A stretch of DNA of 64,000 nucleotides from Stutzerimonas xanthomarina (GTDB lineage: Bacteria > Pseudomonadota > Gammaproteobacteria > Pseudomonadales > Pseudomonadaceae), in the NCBI RefSeq assembly GCF_003935375.1, contig NZ_RHQM01000012.1:99748-163747 (forward strand), in the 5' to 3' direction. The position numbers and the translations under genes are program-made. Numbering within the stretch: position 1 is the first letter of the stretch; each line of letters begins with the position of its first letter. This document shows positions 9,506-19,366 of this stretch, piece after piece. Below the pieces are notes generated by a model. The model did no database searches. It saw only the letters and a list, made by a program, of their open reading frames with translations, and was not told where the DNA came from.

Positions 9506-9663
9506 CAGGATCTCCGTGCGGTTGATGTGACGGCGCCGCGGTGCTGTGCCTATCCTGCGGCAGGCGTTGGCCAGCTACCAGCGCGGCAGCGTATGAAACT
9601 GTGACAGCAAGGCATCGCCTGGCCCGCCTGCAATCGGCTGGTGAGCCGATGTGCCCGGCCTGC

Positions 9664-9672
9664 TGCTAGAAT
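9664..9672 (+). promoter_or_regulatory. Candidate extended -10 promoter of rhlE
   Basis: TGCTAGAAT combines a TG extension with a TAGAAT hexamer about 43 bases before the rhlE start. No good -35 was found, which is common for extended -10 promoters. Confidence 0.4.
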
Positions 9673-9714
9673 CCGCCCTTTTTCATCCCGCCGAAACGGC
9701 GCTGCGAGCCTGCC

Positions 9715-11040
9715 ATGACCTTCGCCTCCCTGGGCCTGATCGATCCGCTGCTGCGGACCCTGGAAACCCTCGATTACCGCAAGCCGACGCCGGTGCAGAT
9801 CGAAGCCATTCCCGCCGTGCTCAAGGGCCGCGACCTGATGGCGGCGGCGCAGACCGGCACCGGCAAGACCGCTGGCTTCGCCCTGCCATTGCTGCAGCGC
9901 CTGACCATGGAAGGCGCCAAGGTGGCGAGCAATTCGGTACGCGCGCTGGTACTGGTGCCGACCCGCGAGCTGGCCGGGCAAGTCCACGAGAGCTTTCGTG
10001 TCTATGGGCAGAATCTGCCGCTGCGCACCTACGCGGTGTACGGCGGGGTCAGCATCAACCCGCAGATGATGGCGCTGCGCAAGGGCATCGACGTGCTGGT
10101 GGCGACGCCCGGTCGCCTGCTCGATCTCTACCGGCAGAACGCCGTGGGCTTCAACCAGCTGCAGGCGCTGGTGCTGGACGAGGCCGATCGCATGCTCGAC
10201 CTCGGTTTCGCCGACGAGCTGGACCAGCTGTTCGCCGCCCTGCCGAAGAAGCGCCAGACCCTGCTGTTCTCCGCGACCTTCTCCGAGCCGATCCGGCAGA
10301 TGGCCCGCGAGCTGCTGCGCGATCCGCTGTCGGTCGAGGTCAGCCCACGCAACGCCGCGGCGAAGACGGTCAAGCAGTGGCTGGTGCCGGTGGACAAGAA
10401 ACGCAAGAGCGAGCTGTTCCTGCATCTGCTGGCGGACAAGCGCTGGGGCCAGGTGCTGGTGTTCGTCAAAACGCGCAAGGGCGTCGATCAGCTGGTGGAC
10501 GAGCTGCAGGCTGCGGGCATTTCCAGCGATGCGATCCACGGCGACAAGCCTCAGGCCTCGCGACTGCGTGCGCTGGAGCGCTTCAAGGCTGGCGAAGTGC
10601 AGGTGCTGGTGGCGACCGACGTCGCCGCGCGCGGGCTGGACATCCATGATCTGCCGCAGGTGGTCAACTTCGACCTGCCGATCGTCGCCGAGGACTACGT
10701 GCACCGCATCGGCCGCACCGGTCGGGCGGGTGCCACGGGCGAGGCGGTATCGCTGGTCAGCGCCGATGAAGTCGATCAGCTGGCGGCCATCGAGACCCTG
10801 ATCAACCAGGTGCTGCCGCGCCACGACGAGCTGGGCTTCGTGCCGGACCATCGCGTGCCGACCACCACGCTGGGCGGGCAGATCATCAAGAAGCCGAAGA
10901 AACCGAAAAAGCCCAAGGACGGCAGCGGCAAGGGCAAGATTCATCTCGGCAACTGGTTCGACGAGAGCGAAAAGCCCAACGCCAGGCCGATTCGCAAGGT
11001 GCCGAGCCTTGGCGGCGGCAAGCCGGCGAAGAAGCGCTGA
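9715..11040 (+). CDS. rhlE: DEAD-box ATP-dependent RNA helicase RhlE-like
   Basis: The 441-residue protein has the full helicase core: Q motif (PTPVQIEAIP), AQTGTGKT (45-52), PTRELA, ATPGRLLD, LDEADRML, SAT, and the C-terminal HRIGRTGRAG. It unwinds RNA duplexes during ribosome assembly or RNA decay. The tail after residue 390 is lysine and proline rich (KKPKKPKKPKDG), typical of RhlE-like RNA-binding extensions. It is a single gene facing the convergent lysE-type gene. Confidence 0.88.
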   Translation: MTFASLGLIDPLLRTLETLDYRKPTPVQIEAIPAVLKGRDLMAAAQTGTGKTAGFALPLLQRLTMEGAKVASNSVRALVLVPTRELAGQVHESFRVYGQNLPLRTYAVYGGVSINPQMMALRKGIDVLVATPGRLLDLYRQNAVGFNQLQALVLDEADRMLDLGFADELDQLFAALPKKRQTLLFSATFSEPIRQMARELLRDPLSVEVSPRNAAAKTVKQWLVPVDKKRKSELFLHLLADKRWGQVLVFVKTRKGVDQLVDELQAAGISSDAIHGDKPQASRLRALERFKAGEVQVLVATDVAARGLDIHDLPQVVNFDLPIVAEDYVHRIGRTGRAGATGEAVSLVSADEVDQLAAIETLINQVLPRHDELGFVPDHRVPTTTLGGQIIKKPKKPKKPKDGSGKGKIHLGNWFDESEKPNARPIRKVPSLGGGKPAKKR

Positions 11041-11051
11041 TCGCAGCGCAG

Positions 11052-11080
11052 GGTGGAAAAACGGCGAAGCCGTTTCCACC
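11052..11080. terminator. Hairpin between convergent rhlE and LysE-family genes
   Basis: GGTGGAAAAACGGC and GCCGTTTCCACC form a long stem with a GAA loop and two unpaired A. There is no strong T run. It probably ends transcription from both sides and resembles other palindromic repeats in this window (36041 and 38724). Confidence 0.5.
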
Positions 11081-11091
11081 GGTAATGCAGG

Positions 11092-11679
11092 TCACAGACT
11101 CAGCAGTGCCGACACCACCAAGAGCAGCGCCATGGCGTAGTTGAACCGGCGCATATGCGCTGCCGAGTGCAGCAGCTTCGCCGCCCCGACACCAAGCAGT
11201 GCCCAGGCTGCCAGGCAGGGCAAGGTGATCAGAAAGAACAGCAGGGCGTGAATGGCGTAACGCCCCGCGTCGGCAGCGGCGCCGCTGAACACGCCAACCA
11301 CCGCCAGCGCCATCATCCACACCTTCGGATTGACCAGTTGCAGGCCGGCGGCGCCCAGCGCGCCGAGCCGGCGCGGCGCAGCGGCGGCTTCGACCGGCTC
11401 GGCCGGGCTGCGGGCGATCTGCCAGGCCAGGTAGAGCAGCCAGGCCAGACCGAGCCAACTCATGAGCTGCTGCAACTGCGGATGATGCAGCAACCATTCG
11501 CCGGCACCCAGGCCCACCAGCAGTACGATCGATGCCGCAGCCGAGCAGGCGCCGAAAATGATCGGCATGGCTGCGCCCAGGCCGAAGCGCGAGCTGTTGC
11601 TCAGTACCAGAATGTTGGTTGGCCCCGGCGTGATTGAGGCGACGAAGGCGAACAGCACGAAAGGCAGCAGCTGGCTCAT
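11092..11679 (-). CDS. LysE family amino-acid exporter
   Basis: The 195-residue membrane protein has about six hydrophobic helices. It carries the N-terminal SITPGPTNILVLSNSSRFG signature of LysE/RhtB exporters. These export amino acids or related metabolites by proton exchange. The gene lies 109 bases after an AraC-type regulator on the same strand, a pairing that suggests control by that regulator. The exported compound is unknown. Confidence 0.87.
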   Translation of the reverse strand: MSQLLPFVLFAFVASITPGPTNILVLSNSSRFGLGAAMPIIFGACSAAASIVLLVGLGAGEWLLHHPQLQQLMSWLGLAWLLYLAWQIARSPAEPVEAAAAPRRLGALGAAGLQLVNPKVWMMALAVVGVFSGAAADAGRYAIHALLFFLITLPCLAAWALLGVGAAKLLHSAAHMRRFNYAMALLLVVSALLSL

Positions 11680-11788
11680 GACGGCTGCTCCATGATGAGC
11701 GTGGCGAATGGTCCGGGGGTGGCGGCGAGGCGAGGCATGCTGGTCGGCTCCGTGGGTGGCGGATGCCCGAATGCTCGCGCCTGTCGGC

Positions 11789-12628
11789 TCAGCGGTCTGG
11801 AAGATTCGAGCAGCGTCTGCGGTAGTGCGCCGGTGTCAGCCCGTAGGCGCGGCGGAACCAGCGGCCCATGTGGCTCTGGTCGGCGAAACCGAGGCTCATC
11901 GCCACCAGCGCCGGTGGCTGACCGGCTGCGAGCAGGCGACGGGCCTTCGCCAGGCGCAGCTGGACCAGATAGGCATGCGGCGCCAGGCCGAAGGCCGCCT
12001 TGAACGCCCGCGACAGCCTGAAGCGATCGACGCCGGTGGCCCGCGCCAGATCGTCCAGCCCCAGATCCTGGTCCATATGTGCATGCAGATAGTCCCGTGC
12101 CCGCAGCGCCACAGTCGGCAGGCGTGGGTCTGCAGTCAGCCGCGGTCGCCATGCCAGGTGCCGCGCCAGCTTGCCCAGCAGCGCGTCCAGCGCGGCCTGG
12201 CGAACGATGCGCAGGTCCTGGCTTTGCAAGGCCTGGAAGGCGTCGGCAATCACCGTCACCAGCGCCGGCTCGCTTTCCAGCGTCTTGGCGAACGCCGGCT
12301 GGCACTGGTTGGGCGCATCCTCGAACAGCGCGCGCAGTTCGCGCTCGATCCAGTGCGGGTCGAGGTAGAGCATCGAATAGGTGAAGCCACCGGGTGTCGG
12401 CGCGTGGCCGTCGTGCAGCTCGCCGGGTTCGAGCAGAAACACCTGCCCTGGCGTGCTGCTGTGCAGCGTCCGGCGGCAGTGAAACTGCTGAACGCCCTGT
12501 TCGGTGAAGCCGATCAGGTAGCTGTCATGGAAGTGCGGGTCGTAGGCATGCCCTTCGAAATGCGCACGGATCGTCTCGATACCGGTCTCGGCATCCTTCT
12601 TCAGATCGATCCAGTCAGCTGTACTCAT
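11789..12628 (-). CDS. AraC family transcriptional regulator
   Basis: The 279-residue protein has an N-terminal cupin-like sensing domain (HFHDSYLIGF near residue 33) and a C-terminal double helix-turn-helix. The latter shows LDDLARATGVDRFRLSRAFK and a second helix unit around SLGFADQSHMGRWFRR. The start at 12628 (MSTADW) is preferred over an upstream frame without a clear leader. It probably controls the downstream exporter. The ligand is unknown. Confidence 0.85.
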   Translation of the reverse strand: MSTADWIDLKKDAETGIETIRAHFEGHAYDPHFHDSYLIGFTEQGVQQFHCRRTLHSSTPGQVFLLEPGELHDGHAPTPGGFTYSMLYLDPHWIERELRALFEDAPNQCQPAFAKTLESEPALVTVIADAFQALQSQDLRIVRQAALDALLGKLARHLAWRPRLTADPRLPTVALRARDYLHAHMDQDLGLDDLARATGVDRFRLSRAFKAAFGLAPHAYLVQLRLAKARRLLAAGQPPALVAMSLGFADQSHMGRWFRRAYGLTPAHYRRRCSNLPDR

Positions 12629-12833
12629 GACGGCTCCGTGAAACGCAAGGCGGCGATGCTGCGCGACACAGTGTCGCCCCGCGAGCGTGGCCGGTCTGGA
12701 ACATTCGTGCAACGCTGCGGGCTGGCGGCTGCATCGCGGGCGTCGGCGTCATCACGCGGCCACTGATTCGAGTCTAGGCTTGATCCGGTCTGCCTGTTGC
12801 AGGCCCGAACGTCCCTTCTCAAGGAGCCAACCG

Positions 12834-13856
12834 ATGACCCAGACCATGAAAGCCGCAGTGGTACACGCCTTCGGCGAGCCGCTGCGCCTCGAGGAAGTCA
12901 AGGTGCCGATGCCCGGCCCCGGCCAGATCCTGGTGAAGATCGCCGCCTCCGGCGTCTGCCACACCGACCTGCATGCGGCCGAGGGCGATTGGCCGGTCAA
13001 GCCGGCCCTGCCGTTCATCCCGGGTCACGAAGGCGTCGGTCATGTGGCCGCGGTGGGCGCCGGTGTGAAACGGGTGAAGGAAGGCGACCGGGTCGGTGTG
13101 CCCTGGCTGTACACCGCCTGTGGTTGTTGCGAGCACTGCCTGACCGGCTGGGAAACCCTCTGCGAAGGCCAGCAGAACACCGGTTACTCGGTCAACGGTG
13201 CCTATGCCGAGTACGTGCTGGCGGACCCTAATTACGTGGGCATCCTGCCGAAGAACGTCGAATTCGACGAAATCGCGCCGATCCTCTGTGCCGGGGTCAC
13301 CGTCTACAAGGGCCTCAAGGTCACTGAGGCGCGGCCCGGTCAGTGGGTGGCGATCTCCGGTATCGGCGGCCTGGGCCACGTCGCGGTGCAGTACGCCAAG
13401 GCGATGGGCCTGCACGTGGTAGCGGTGGACGTGGATGACGCCAAGCTGGAACTGGCCAAGCGCCTGGGCGCCGATCTGACCGTCAATGCGCGCAAGGAAA
13501 ACCCCGTGGAAGTGGTGCAGCGCGACATCGGTGGCGCTCACGGCGTGCTGGTGACGGCGGTGTCCAACAGCGCCTTTGGCCAGGCCATCGGCATGGCACG
13601 GCGGCGCGGTACCGTGGCGCTGGTCGGGCTGCCGCCGGGAGATTTTCCGACGCCGATCTTCGATGTGGTGCTCAAGGCGATCAGCATCACCGGCTCCATC
13701 GTCGGCACCCGTGCCGATCTGCAGGAGGCGCTGGACTTCGCCGGCGAGGGTCTGGTCAAGGCGACCATCCATACCGACAACCTCGACAACATCAACCAGA
13801 TCCTCGACGACATGCGCGCCGGGCGCATCGAGGGCCGCATCGTGATGAAGATGTAG
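12834..13856 (+). CDS. adhP: Zinc-dependent alcohol dehydrogenase AdhP
   Basis: The 340-residue medium-chain dehydrogenase oxidises primary alcohols such as ethanol with NAD. Catalytic zinc ligands are Cys42 (SGVCHTD) and the GHE motif at 64-66. Structural zinc cysteines are visible at 96, 99, 102 and 110. The Rossmann motif is [13 protein letters not shown]. The ATG at 12834 has an AAGGAG site at 12821-12826. Length and motifs match AdhP/AdhA of Pseudomonas. It stands alone, convergent with the next gene. Confidence 0.9.
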   Translation: MTQTMKAAVVHAFGEPLRLEEVKVPMPGPGQILVKIAASGVCHTDLHAAEGDWPVKPALPFIPGHEGVGHVAAVGAGVKRVKEGDRVGVPWLYTACGCCEHCLTGWETLCEGQQNTGYSVNGAYAEYVLADPNYVGILPKNVEFDEIAPILCAGVTVYKGLKVTEARPGQWVAISGIGGLGHVAVQYAKAMGLHVVAVDVDDAKLELAKRLGADLTVNARKENPVEVVQRDIGGAHGVLVTAVSNSAFGQAIGMARRRGTVALVGLPPGDFPTPIFDVVLKAISITGSIVGTRADLQEALDFAGEGLVKATIHTDNLDNINQILDDMRAGRIEGRIVMKM

Positions 13857-13866
13857 AGCGCCGGGT

Positions 13867-13887
13867 GCGGCCGGTGCATCCGGCCGC
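13867..13887. terminator. Hairpin between convergent adhP and flavoprotein genes
   Basis: A perfect eight-base stem GCGGCCGG/CCGGCCGC with a TGCAT loop sits between the two stop codons. No T run follows, so termination strength is uncertain. Confidence 0.45.
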
Positions 13888-13901
13888 CGCTCACCCGTCG
13901 A

Positions 13902-15155
13902 TCAAGCCTGCGCGGCTGTGGGCCGATCAGCCCGCAGCCAGCGCAGCATTCCCTCGGCCGCGGCTCGGCCACTGGCAAAACAGGCGGTCAGCAGATAACC
14001 GCCGGTTGGCGCCTCCCAGTCGAGCATTTCCCCGGCGCAGAACACCCCGGGCATCTGTTGCAGCATCAGGTTGGCATCCATCGCTTCGAAGGGCACGCCG
14101 CCGGCGCTGCTGATCGCTTCGTCCAGCGGGCGCGGGCGCAGCAGGCGGATCGGCAGCGCCTTGATGGCCGCGGCCAGCGCCTGTGGATCCTGGAAAGTTG
14201 CCGCATCGCTCAGTTCGCGTAACAGCCCGGCCTTGACCCCATCGAGCTTCAGTTGGCGGTGCAGATGCTTGGCCATCGACTGCGAACCTCGCGGTCTGGC
14301 CAGGGCGCTGGCGACCTGCGCCAGGGTGCGATCCGGCAGCAGGTCGAGCAGCACGGTGGCGCCGCCGTCACGGTTGATGGCCTCGCGGATTGGTGCCGAA
14401 AGCGCATAGACCAGACTGCCCTCGATACCGGTCGCGGTAAGTACGAACTCGCCCTTGCGCGGCGCGCTACCCGGTAGGGCGAGGCTGACCGTCTTCAGCG
14501 GCGCGCCGGCGAATTTGTCCCGCAGATGGGCGCTCCAGCCTTCCACCTCGAAGCCGCAATTGGCTGGCTGCAGCGGTGCGATGACAACGCCGCGGGCCTC
14601 GAGCAGCGGTACCCAAGTGCCGTCCGAGCCCAACCGGGCCCAGCTGCCGCCGCCGAGGGCGAGCAGGGTAGCGTGTGCGTCGATCAGGCTTTCGCCTTGC
14701 GGCCCGGCGATGCGCAGCGCGCCGGCCTCGTCCCAACCCAGCCAGCGCTGGCGGGTATGAATGTGTACGCCGTTTTCACGCAGGCGCTTGAGCCAGGCGC
14801 GCAGCAATGGCGCGGCTTTCATGTCGGTGGGAAATACCCGGCCGGAACTGCCGACGAAGGTGTCGATACCCAGCTCGTGAATCCATTCGCGCAGCGCGGC
14901 GGGTGTAAAGGCGTCCAGCAGCGGGCGCAGCTCGCCGGCGCGTTCGCCGTAGCGGCTGACGAAGGCGGAGTAGTCCTCGGCGTGGGTGATGTTCATGCCG
15001 CCAACCCCGGCCAGGAGGAACTTGCGGCCGACCGAGGGCATGGCGTCGTATAGATCGACACTGACGCCCGCCTGGCCGAGCACTTCGGCGGCCATGAGGC
15101 CGGCCGGGCCACCACCAATGATGGCGACGCGAAAGGAAGAAGCGGGCTGGGGCAT
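13902..15155 (-). CDS. FAD-dependent oxidoreductase, HI0933-like flavoprotein (TIGR03862 type)
   Basis: The 417-residue protein begins with an FAD-binding Rossmann motif IIGGGPAGLMAAE (residues 10-22). It has the family marks GGMNITH and, near the C-terminus, PGVFCAGEMLDWEAPTGGYL. It belongs to the BaiN/HI0933 group of flavoproteins whose substrates are mostly unknown. The start at 15155 places the FAD motif at the usual distance from the N-terminus; longer versions add low-complexity residues. It is 52 bases downstream of the deacetylase-like gene on the same strand. Confidence 0.83.
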   Translation of the reverse strand: MPQPASSFRVAIIGGGPAGLMAAEVLGQAGVSVDLYDAMPSVGRKFLLAGVGGMNITHAEDYSAFVSRYGERAGELRPLLDAFTPAALREWIHELGIDTFVGSSGRVFPTDMKAAPLLRAWLKRLRENGVHIHTRQRWLGWDEAGALRIAGPQGESLIDAHATLLALGGGSWARLGSDGTWVPLLEARGVVIAPLQPANCGFEVEGWSAHLRDKFAGAPLKTVSLALPGSAPRKGEFVLTATGIEGSLVYALSAPIREAINRDGGATVLLDLLPDRTLAQVASALARPRGSQSMAKHLHRQLKLDGVKAGLLRELSDAATFQDPQALAAAIKALPIRLLRPRPLDEAISSAGGVPFEAMDANLMLQQMPGVFCAGEMLDWEAPTGGYLLTACFASGRAAAEGMLRWLRADRPTAAQA

Positions 15156-15207
15156 GGCGGCAACCGGGCAGGGGAGCAGGGCGGGCATTGTAGCCGCTGA
15201 TGGTTGC

Positions 15208-16128
15208 TCAGCCGAGTCCGTGGCGCTGCCAGGCCGAGTGGGCGCTGACATGCAGGGTCGCGTGGCGACGCGCGAGCAGGGCGCGATCCTTGTCGTAGCC
15301 ACCGCCGATCAGGCCGACCACGGGAATGTCGCGGCCCAGGCAGTGATCGAGCACGGCGCTGTCGCGCGCGGCGAGCCCGGCGTCGGTCAGCGAGAGCAGG
15401 CCCAGGGCGTCGTCGCGGTGGACGTCGACGCCGGCGTCATAGAGCACCAGGTCCGGCTGATAGATCGGCAGCAGGTAGTTCAGGGTGTCATGAACCACCT
15501 TGAGGTAGGCCTCATCGCCCATGCCGGGTGGCAGCGGGATGTCCCAGTCGCTATGGGCCTTGCGCGTGGGGAAGTTCTTTTCGCAGTGCAGCGAGACGGT
15601 CACCGCGTCCGCCACGTTCTCCAGGATGCGCGCGGTGCCGTCGCCCTGATGCACGTCGCAATCGAAGATCAGCACGCGGCCGACGCGTCCGCTTTCCAGC
15701 AGGTAGAGCGCGATTACCGCCAGGTCGTTGAAGATGCAGAAGCCGGACGCATGGTCGTGATGGGCATGGTGGGTGCCGCCGGCCAGGTGGCAGGCCAGGC
15801 CATGCTGCAACGCCTGTTCGGCGGCCAGCAGCGAACCGCCTACCGCCCGCACGGTGCGCTGCGCCAGCTCCGGGCTCCAGGGCAGGCCGAGGCGGCGCAG
15901 CTCGTCGCGACCCATCGCGCCGCTGCAGTAGCGCTCTACGTAGTTGCGCTCGTGCGCCAGCGCCAGAATGTCATGGCTGCACAGCTCGGGGCGCAATAGC
16001 GCTGCGTCTGTGGTCAAACCCAGGGCGACCAGATGGTCGCGCAGCAGACGAAACTTCTCCATGGGAAACCGATGGCCCGGCGGCAATGGCGGGCTGTAAT
16101 CGTCGTGAAATACCAGGGGAAGCGACAT
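15208..16128 (-). CDS. Histone deacetylase family protein
   Basis: The 306-residue zinc hydrolase belongs to the acetoin-utilisation/histone deacetylase family. Active-site features are GGTHHAHHDHASGFCIFND (paired histidines) and FDCDVHQGDGT (zinc aspartate and histidine), followed by the late catalytic region YDAGVDVH. Bacterial members remove acyl groups from proteins or small amines such as polyamines. The substrate here is not known. It is transcribed away from the GNAT gene. Confidence 0.88.
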   Translation of the reverse strand: MSLPLVFHDDYSPPLPPGHRFPMEKFRLLRDHLVALGLTTDAALLRPELCSHDILALAHERNYVERYCSGAMGRDELRRLGLPWSPELAQRTVRAVGGSLLAAEQALQHGLACHLAGGTHHAHHDHASGFCIFNDLAVIALYLLESGRVGRVLIFDCDVHQGDGTARILENVADAVTVSLHCEKNFPTRKAHSDWDIPLPPGMGDEAYLKVVHDTLNYLLPIYQPDLVLYDAGVDVHRDDALGLLSLTDAGLAARDSAVLDHCLGRDIPVVGLIGGGYDKDRALLARRHATLHVSAHSAWQRHGLG

Positions 16129-16198
16129 GAACCACGCGTGTTCGATGAATGTGCGCCGCAGTATGCAGGCTGGCCGTCGGAGCGCTCAAGGAGCAGGG

Positions 16199-16753
16199 AT
16201 GGTTGAACGACTCGCACTCGAAAGCACGCGCCTACGGCTGCGCAACTGGCATGACGAAGACCTCGATCCGTTGGTGCGGCTCTGTGCCGACCCGGAGGTG
16301 ATGCGCTACAACCCGGCGCGGTGGTCCCGGGATGACTGCGCCGCGCTGATGGTGCGCAGCAGGCTGCATCTGCTGCGCAATGGGTTCGGCCTGTGGGCGC
16401 TGGAGCGCAAGGACAACGGCGCCTTCATCGGCTACTGCGGGCTGGTCTGGTCCGCCTTGCCGCTGCCGAACGCGGTCGCCGAGCTGCGCTGGGCGGTGGC
16501 CTGCGAGCACTGGGGGCAGGGTCTGGTTCGCGAGGCCGCGCAGACGGCGCTGAAATGCGCATTCGGCGCGCTGGGGCTGGACGAGGTCGTGGCCTGTGTC
16601 TCGCAGATCAACGAACCGGGCAGGCAACTGCTGGAAGGGCTCGGCATGCGCCCGGAACCGGCCACCACGTTCGGTCATCCGGACGTTTCGCCCGAGCACC
16701 CGCTGCACACCCAGGTGCTCTACCGGCTGCGGCGGGACGATTGGCGACAATGA
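16199..16753 (+). CDS. GNAT family N-acetyltransferase (RimJ/RimL type)
   Basis: The 184-residue protein has the RimJ/RimL-type fold order: an N-terminal LESTRLRLRNW strand, then the acetyl-CoA loop around EHWGQGLVREA, and a late NEPGRQLLEGLGM segment. It transfers acetyl groups to an unknown amine. The start at 16199 has an AAGGAG site at 16188-16193. The longer upstream frame overlaps the divergent gene and lacks family similarity. Confidence 0.83.
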   Translation: MVERLALESTRLRLRNWHDEDLDPLVRLCADPEVMRYNPARWSRDDCAALMVRSRLHLLRNGFGLWALERKDNGAFIGYCGLVWSALPLPNAVAELRWAVACEHWGQGLVREAAQTALKCAFGALGLDEVVACVSQINEPGRQLLEGLGMRPEPATTFGHPDVSPEHPLHTQVLYRLRRDDWRQ

Positions 16754-16829
16754 GCACTGTTGCTGGAGCGTTGCCGGCGAAATCCGTAACATGGCGCGCC
16801 CGTACGAGCCCCCTATCAAGGAAGCCGAA

Positions 16830-17699
16830 ATGACCCAGATACTCGACGCCCTGGTCAACCTGCTGACCCTGGAACGCATCGAGGAGAACCTGTTCCGTGG
16901 TGCGAGCCAGGACCTCGGCTTTCCCCAGCTGTTCGGCGGCCAGGTGCTCGGCCAGGTCATCTCCGCCGCGAGCCAGACGGTGACGCCGGAGCGCCATGTG
17001 CATTCGCTGCACGGCTATTTCCTGCGCCCCGGCGACTCGCACCAGCCCGTGGTCTATGACGTCGATCGCGTACGCGACGGCGGCAGCTTCACCACGCGGC
17101 GGGTCAGTGCGATCCAGAAGGGCCAGACTATCTTCACCGGCATCGCCTCGTTCCAGGCCGAGGAAACGGGCTACGAGCATCAGTTGCCGATGCCGGACGT
17201 GGTCGGGCCGGACGATCTGCCCAACGAGTGGGAGCTGCTGCACAAGCTGTCGCCGATGGTGCCAGAGCGGGTGATGGAAAAGCTGCGCCGGCCCAAGCCC
17301 ATCGAGATCCGCCCGGTCACCCTGGTCGATCCTGCCAACCCGCAGGCCATCGAACCGGTCCGCCACCTGTGGTTCCGCGCCGACGGCGCGCTGCCCGACA
17401 GCCCGGCGCTGCACAAGTACCTGCTGGCCTACGCCTCGGACTTCAGCTTTATCGGCACCGCACTGCAGCCGCACGGCGTCAGCTCGTGGAGCAAGTTCAT
17501 CCAGCTGGCCAGCCTCGACCATGCCATCTGGTTCCATCGTGAGGTGAAGCTGGACGACTGGCTGCTGTACTCCATCGACAGCCCCTGGGCCGGCAATGCG
17601 CGCGGTTTCGCCCGCGGCAGCATCTTCAACCGCCAGGGCCAGCTGGTCGCGTCCGTGGCGCAGGAAGGGCTGATCCGCGTGCGCGAGGACTGGATGTGA
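16830..17699 (+). CDS. tesB: Acyl-CoA thioesterase II
   Basis: The 289-residue double hot-dog protein hydrolyses acyl-CoA to fatty acid and CoA, and its length is close to E. coli TesB (286). Features include FGGQVLGQVISAAS near the N-terminus, HSLHGYFLRPGD, and the C-terminal WLLYSIDSPWAGNARGFARG. The start at 16830 follows a CAAGGAAG ribosome site. Its stop overlaps the next start codon (GTGA), so the two are coupled. Confidence 0.9.
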   Translation: MTQILDALVNLLTLERIEENLFRGASQDLGFPQLFGGQVLGQVISAASQTVTPERHVHSLHGYFLRPGDSHQPVVYDVDRVRDGGSFTTRRVSAIQKGQTIFTGIASFQAEETGYEHQLPMPDVVGPDDLPNEWELLHKLSPMVPERVMEKLRRPKPIEIRPVTLVDPANPQAIEPVRHLWFRADGALPDSPALHKYLLAYASDFSFIGTALQPHGVSSWSKFIQLASLDHAIWFHREVKLDDWLLYSIDSPWAGNARGFARGSIFNRQGQLVASVAQEGLIRVREDWM

Positions 17700-18298
17700 A
17701 GATCGCCGAGGTCCGTCACTGGGTGTTCGACATGGACGGCACCCTGACGATCGCCGTGCACGATTTCGCCGCGATCCGCCGCGCGCTGGCAATCCCCGAG
17801 GAGGACGACATCCTCCATCACCTGGCGGCGCTACCTGCCGAGGAGGCCGCCGCCAAGCACGCCTGGCTGCTGGAGCACGAGCGAGAGCTGGCCTGCGCGG
17901 CGCGCCCGGCAGAAGGCGCTCGCGAGCTGCTGCATGCTCTGCGCGAGCGCGGCTGCCGGCTTGGAGTGCTCACTCGCAATGCTCAGGAACTGGCCAGGGT
18001 GACTCTTGACGCAGTCGGCATGGGGGACTGTTTCCTGCCCGAGGACATCCTCGGTCGCGACGAAGCGCCGCCCAAGCCGCATCCGGGCGGGCTGCTGCAT
18101 CTGGCGGAACGTTGGGGCGTGGCGCCGTCGTCGATGCTGATGGTCGGCGACTACCGCTTCGACCTGGAGTGCGCTCGGGCGGCCGGCGCGCGTGGCGTAC
18201 TGGTCAACGTGCCGCACAACGAATGGCCGGAACTGGCCGATCTCTATGCCCCGGATTGCCGGGTGCTGCACGGGCTGCTGTCTTCGGGCGAGGTCTGA
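17696..18298 (+). CDS. HAD superfamily phosphatase
   Basis: The 200-residue protein starts at a GTG that overlaps the tesB stop. It has the HAD nucleophile motif DMDGTLT, a small helical cap, the second motif VLTRNAQE, a lysine in PKPHPGG, and the acidic motif VGDYRFD. It is a subfamily IA phosphatase related to phosphoglycolate phosphatase or GMP/IMP-type hydrolases. The substrate is unknown. Coupling to TesB is common in pseudomonads but gives no substrate. Confidence 0.83.
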   Translation: MKIAEVRHWVFDMDGTLTIAVHDFAAIRRALAIPEEDDILHHLAALPAEEAAAKHAWLLEHERELACAARPAEGARELLHALRERGCRLGVLTRNAQELARVTLDAVGMGDCFLPEDILGRDEAPPKPHPGGLLHLAERWGVAPSSMLMVGDYRFDLECARAAGARGVLVNVPHNEWPELADLYAPDCRVLHGLLSSGEV

Positions 18299-18508
18299 GC
18301 GCGGCGCGACGGGGAACGTGGGCGCACACCGAGTCACAGCCATTCGCGGCGAGGCCGCTGCCGCATTCGGGCCGAGCACGAGTCAGGTCGTGCACAAGCC
18401 CGTCGCCAGCCCTGTTCTCCCGCCGCCTGCAGCAGGTCGTGTGCATCTGGTCGGAACCCGCATGACCACGTAGAAGCGCCTTGCTGGCGAGGCTCCCGTG
18501 GCCGTCTA

Positions 18509-19366
18509 TTACAGCCGCGTCGCCTTGAAGGTGTCGCAGCGCGCCGGATCGCCATGCTCGAAGCCATCACGGAACCAGCGCACCCGTTGCGCCGAAGTGC
18601 CGTGAGTGAAGGCATCGGGCACCACACGGCCTTGGCTGCGCTTCTGCAGGTTGTCGTCGCCGATGGCATTGGCGGCGTTAAGCGCCTCTTCCAGGTCGCC
18701 TTCTTCCAGCCAGTCGTGGCGTTGCTGCGCGTGATAGGCCCAGACTCCAGCGAAGCAATCGGCCTGCAGTTCCTGGCGGACCAGCAGGCCGTTGTCGCCT
18801 TCCATCTTCGCGCCGCGCTGACGGGCGCTCTGCATCTGCTGGGAAACGCCGAGCAGGGTCTGCACGTGATGGCCGACCTCATGGGCGATCACATAGGCCT
18901 GGGCGAAGTCGCCGGCGGCGGAAAAACGCCGGGCCATCTCGTCGAAGAACTGCAGATCGAGATAGACCTGTTGATCGCCGGGACAGTAGAACGGGCCCAC
19001 CGCCGAACTGGCGAAGCCGCAGGCCGAGTTCACGCCGCCGCGAAACAGCACCAGGGTCGGATCGCGGTACTCGGCGCCGGCTTGCTGGAACAGCGCACGC
19101 CAGGTGTCTTCGGTGTCGCCGAGAATCGCCCGGACGAATTCGGTCTGCGGGTCATCGCCGGCCGGCCGCTGGCTCTGCTGGGAGACGGCCGGGCCGCCCT
19201 GGTTGGCCAGCTGGCCGAGGATCTGCAGCGGGTCCTGGCCGGAGAGCAGGCCGATGATCACCACGATGGCGATACCGCCCAGGCCCAGTCCGCCGCCAAG
19301 GCGCATGCCGCTGCGGCCTCTGGCGTCCACTACGTTGTCGCTGCGTCGGGCTCGTTTCCAGCGCAT
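18509..19366 (-). CDS. ypfJ: Neutral zinc metallopeptidase YpfJ
   Basis: The 285-residue protein has a short basic N-terminus, one membrane segment (about residues 24-41), and a periplasmic zinc metallopeptidase domain of family PF04228. The zinc motif is AHEVGHH near residue 160, with conserved ACGFASSAVGPFYCP before it. Function of the family is poorly known. The start at 19366 (MRWKRARRSDN) fits family members; an upstream ATG would add an unsupported leader. The 210 bases downstream hold nothing recognisable. Confidence 0.85.
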   Translation of the reverse strand: MRWKRARRSDNVVDARGRSGMRLGGGLGLGGIAIVVIIGLLSGQDPLQILGQLANQGGPAVSQQSQRPAGDDPQTEFVRAILGDTEDTWRALFQQAGAEYRDPTLVLFRGGVNSACGFASSAVGPFYCPGDQQVYLDLQFFDEMARRFSAAGDFAQAYVIAHEVGHHVQTLLGVSQQMQSARQRGAKMEGDNGLLVRQELQADCFAGVWAYHAQQRHDWLEEGDLEEALNAANAIGDDNLQKRSQGRVVPDAFTHGTSAQRVRWFRDGFEHGDPARCDTFKATRL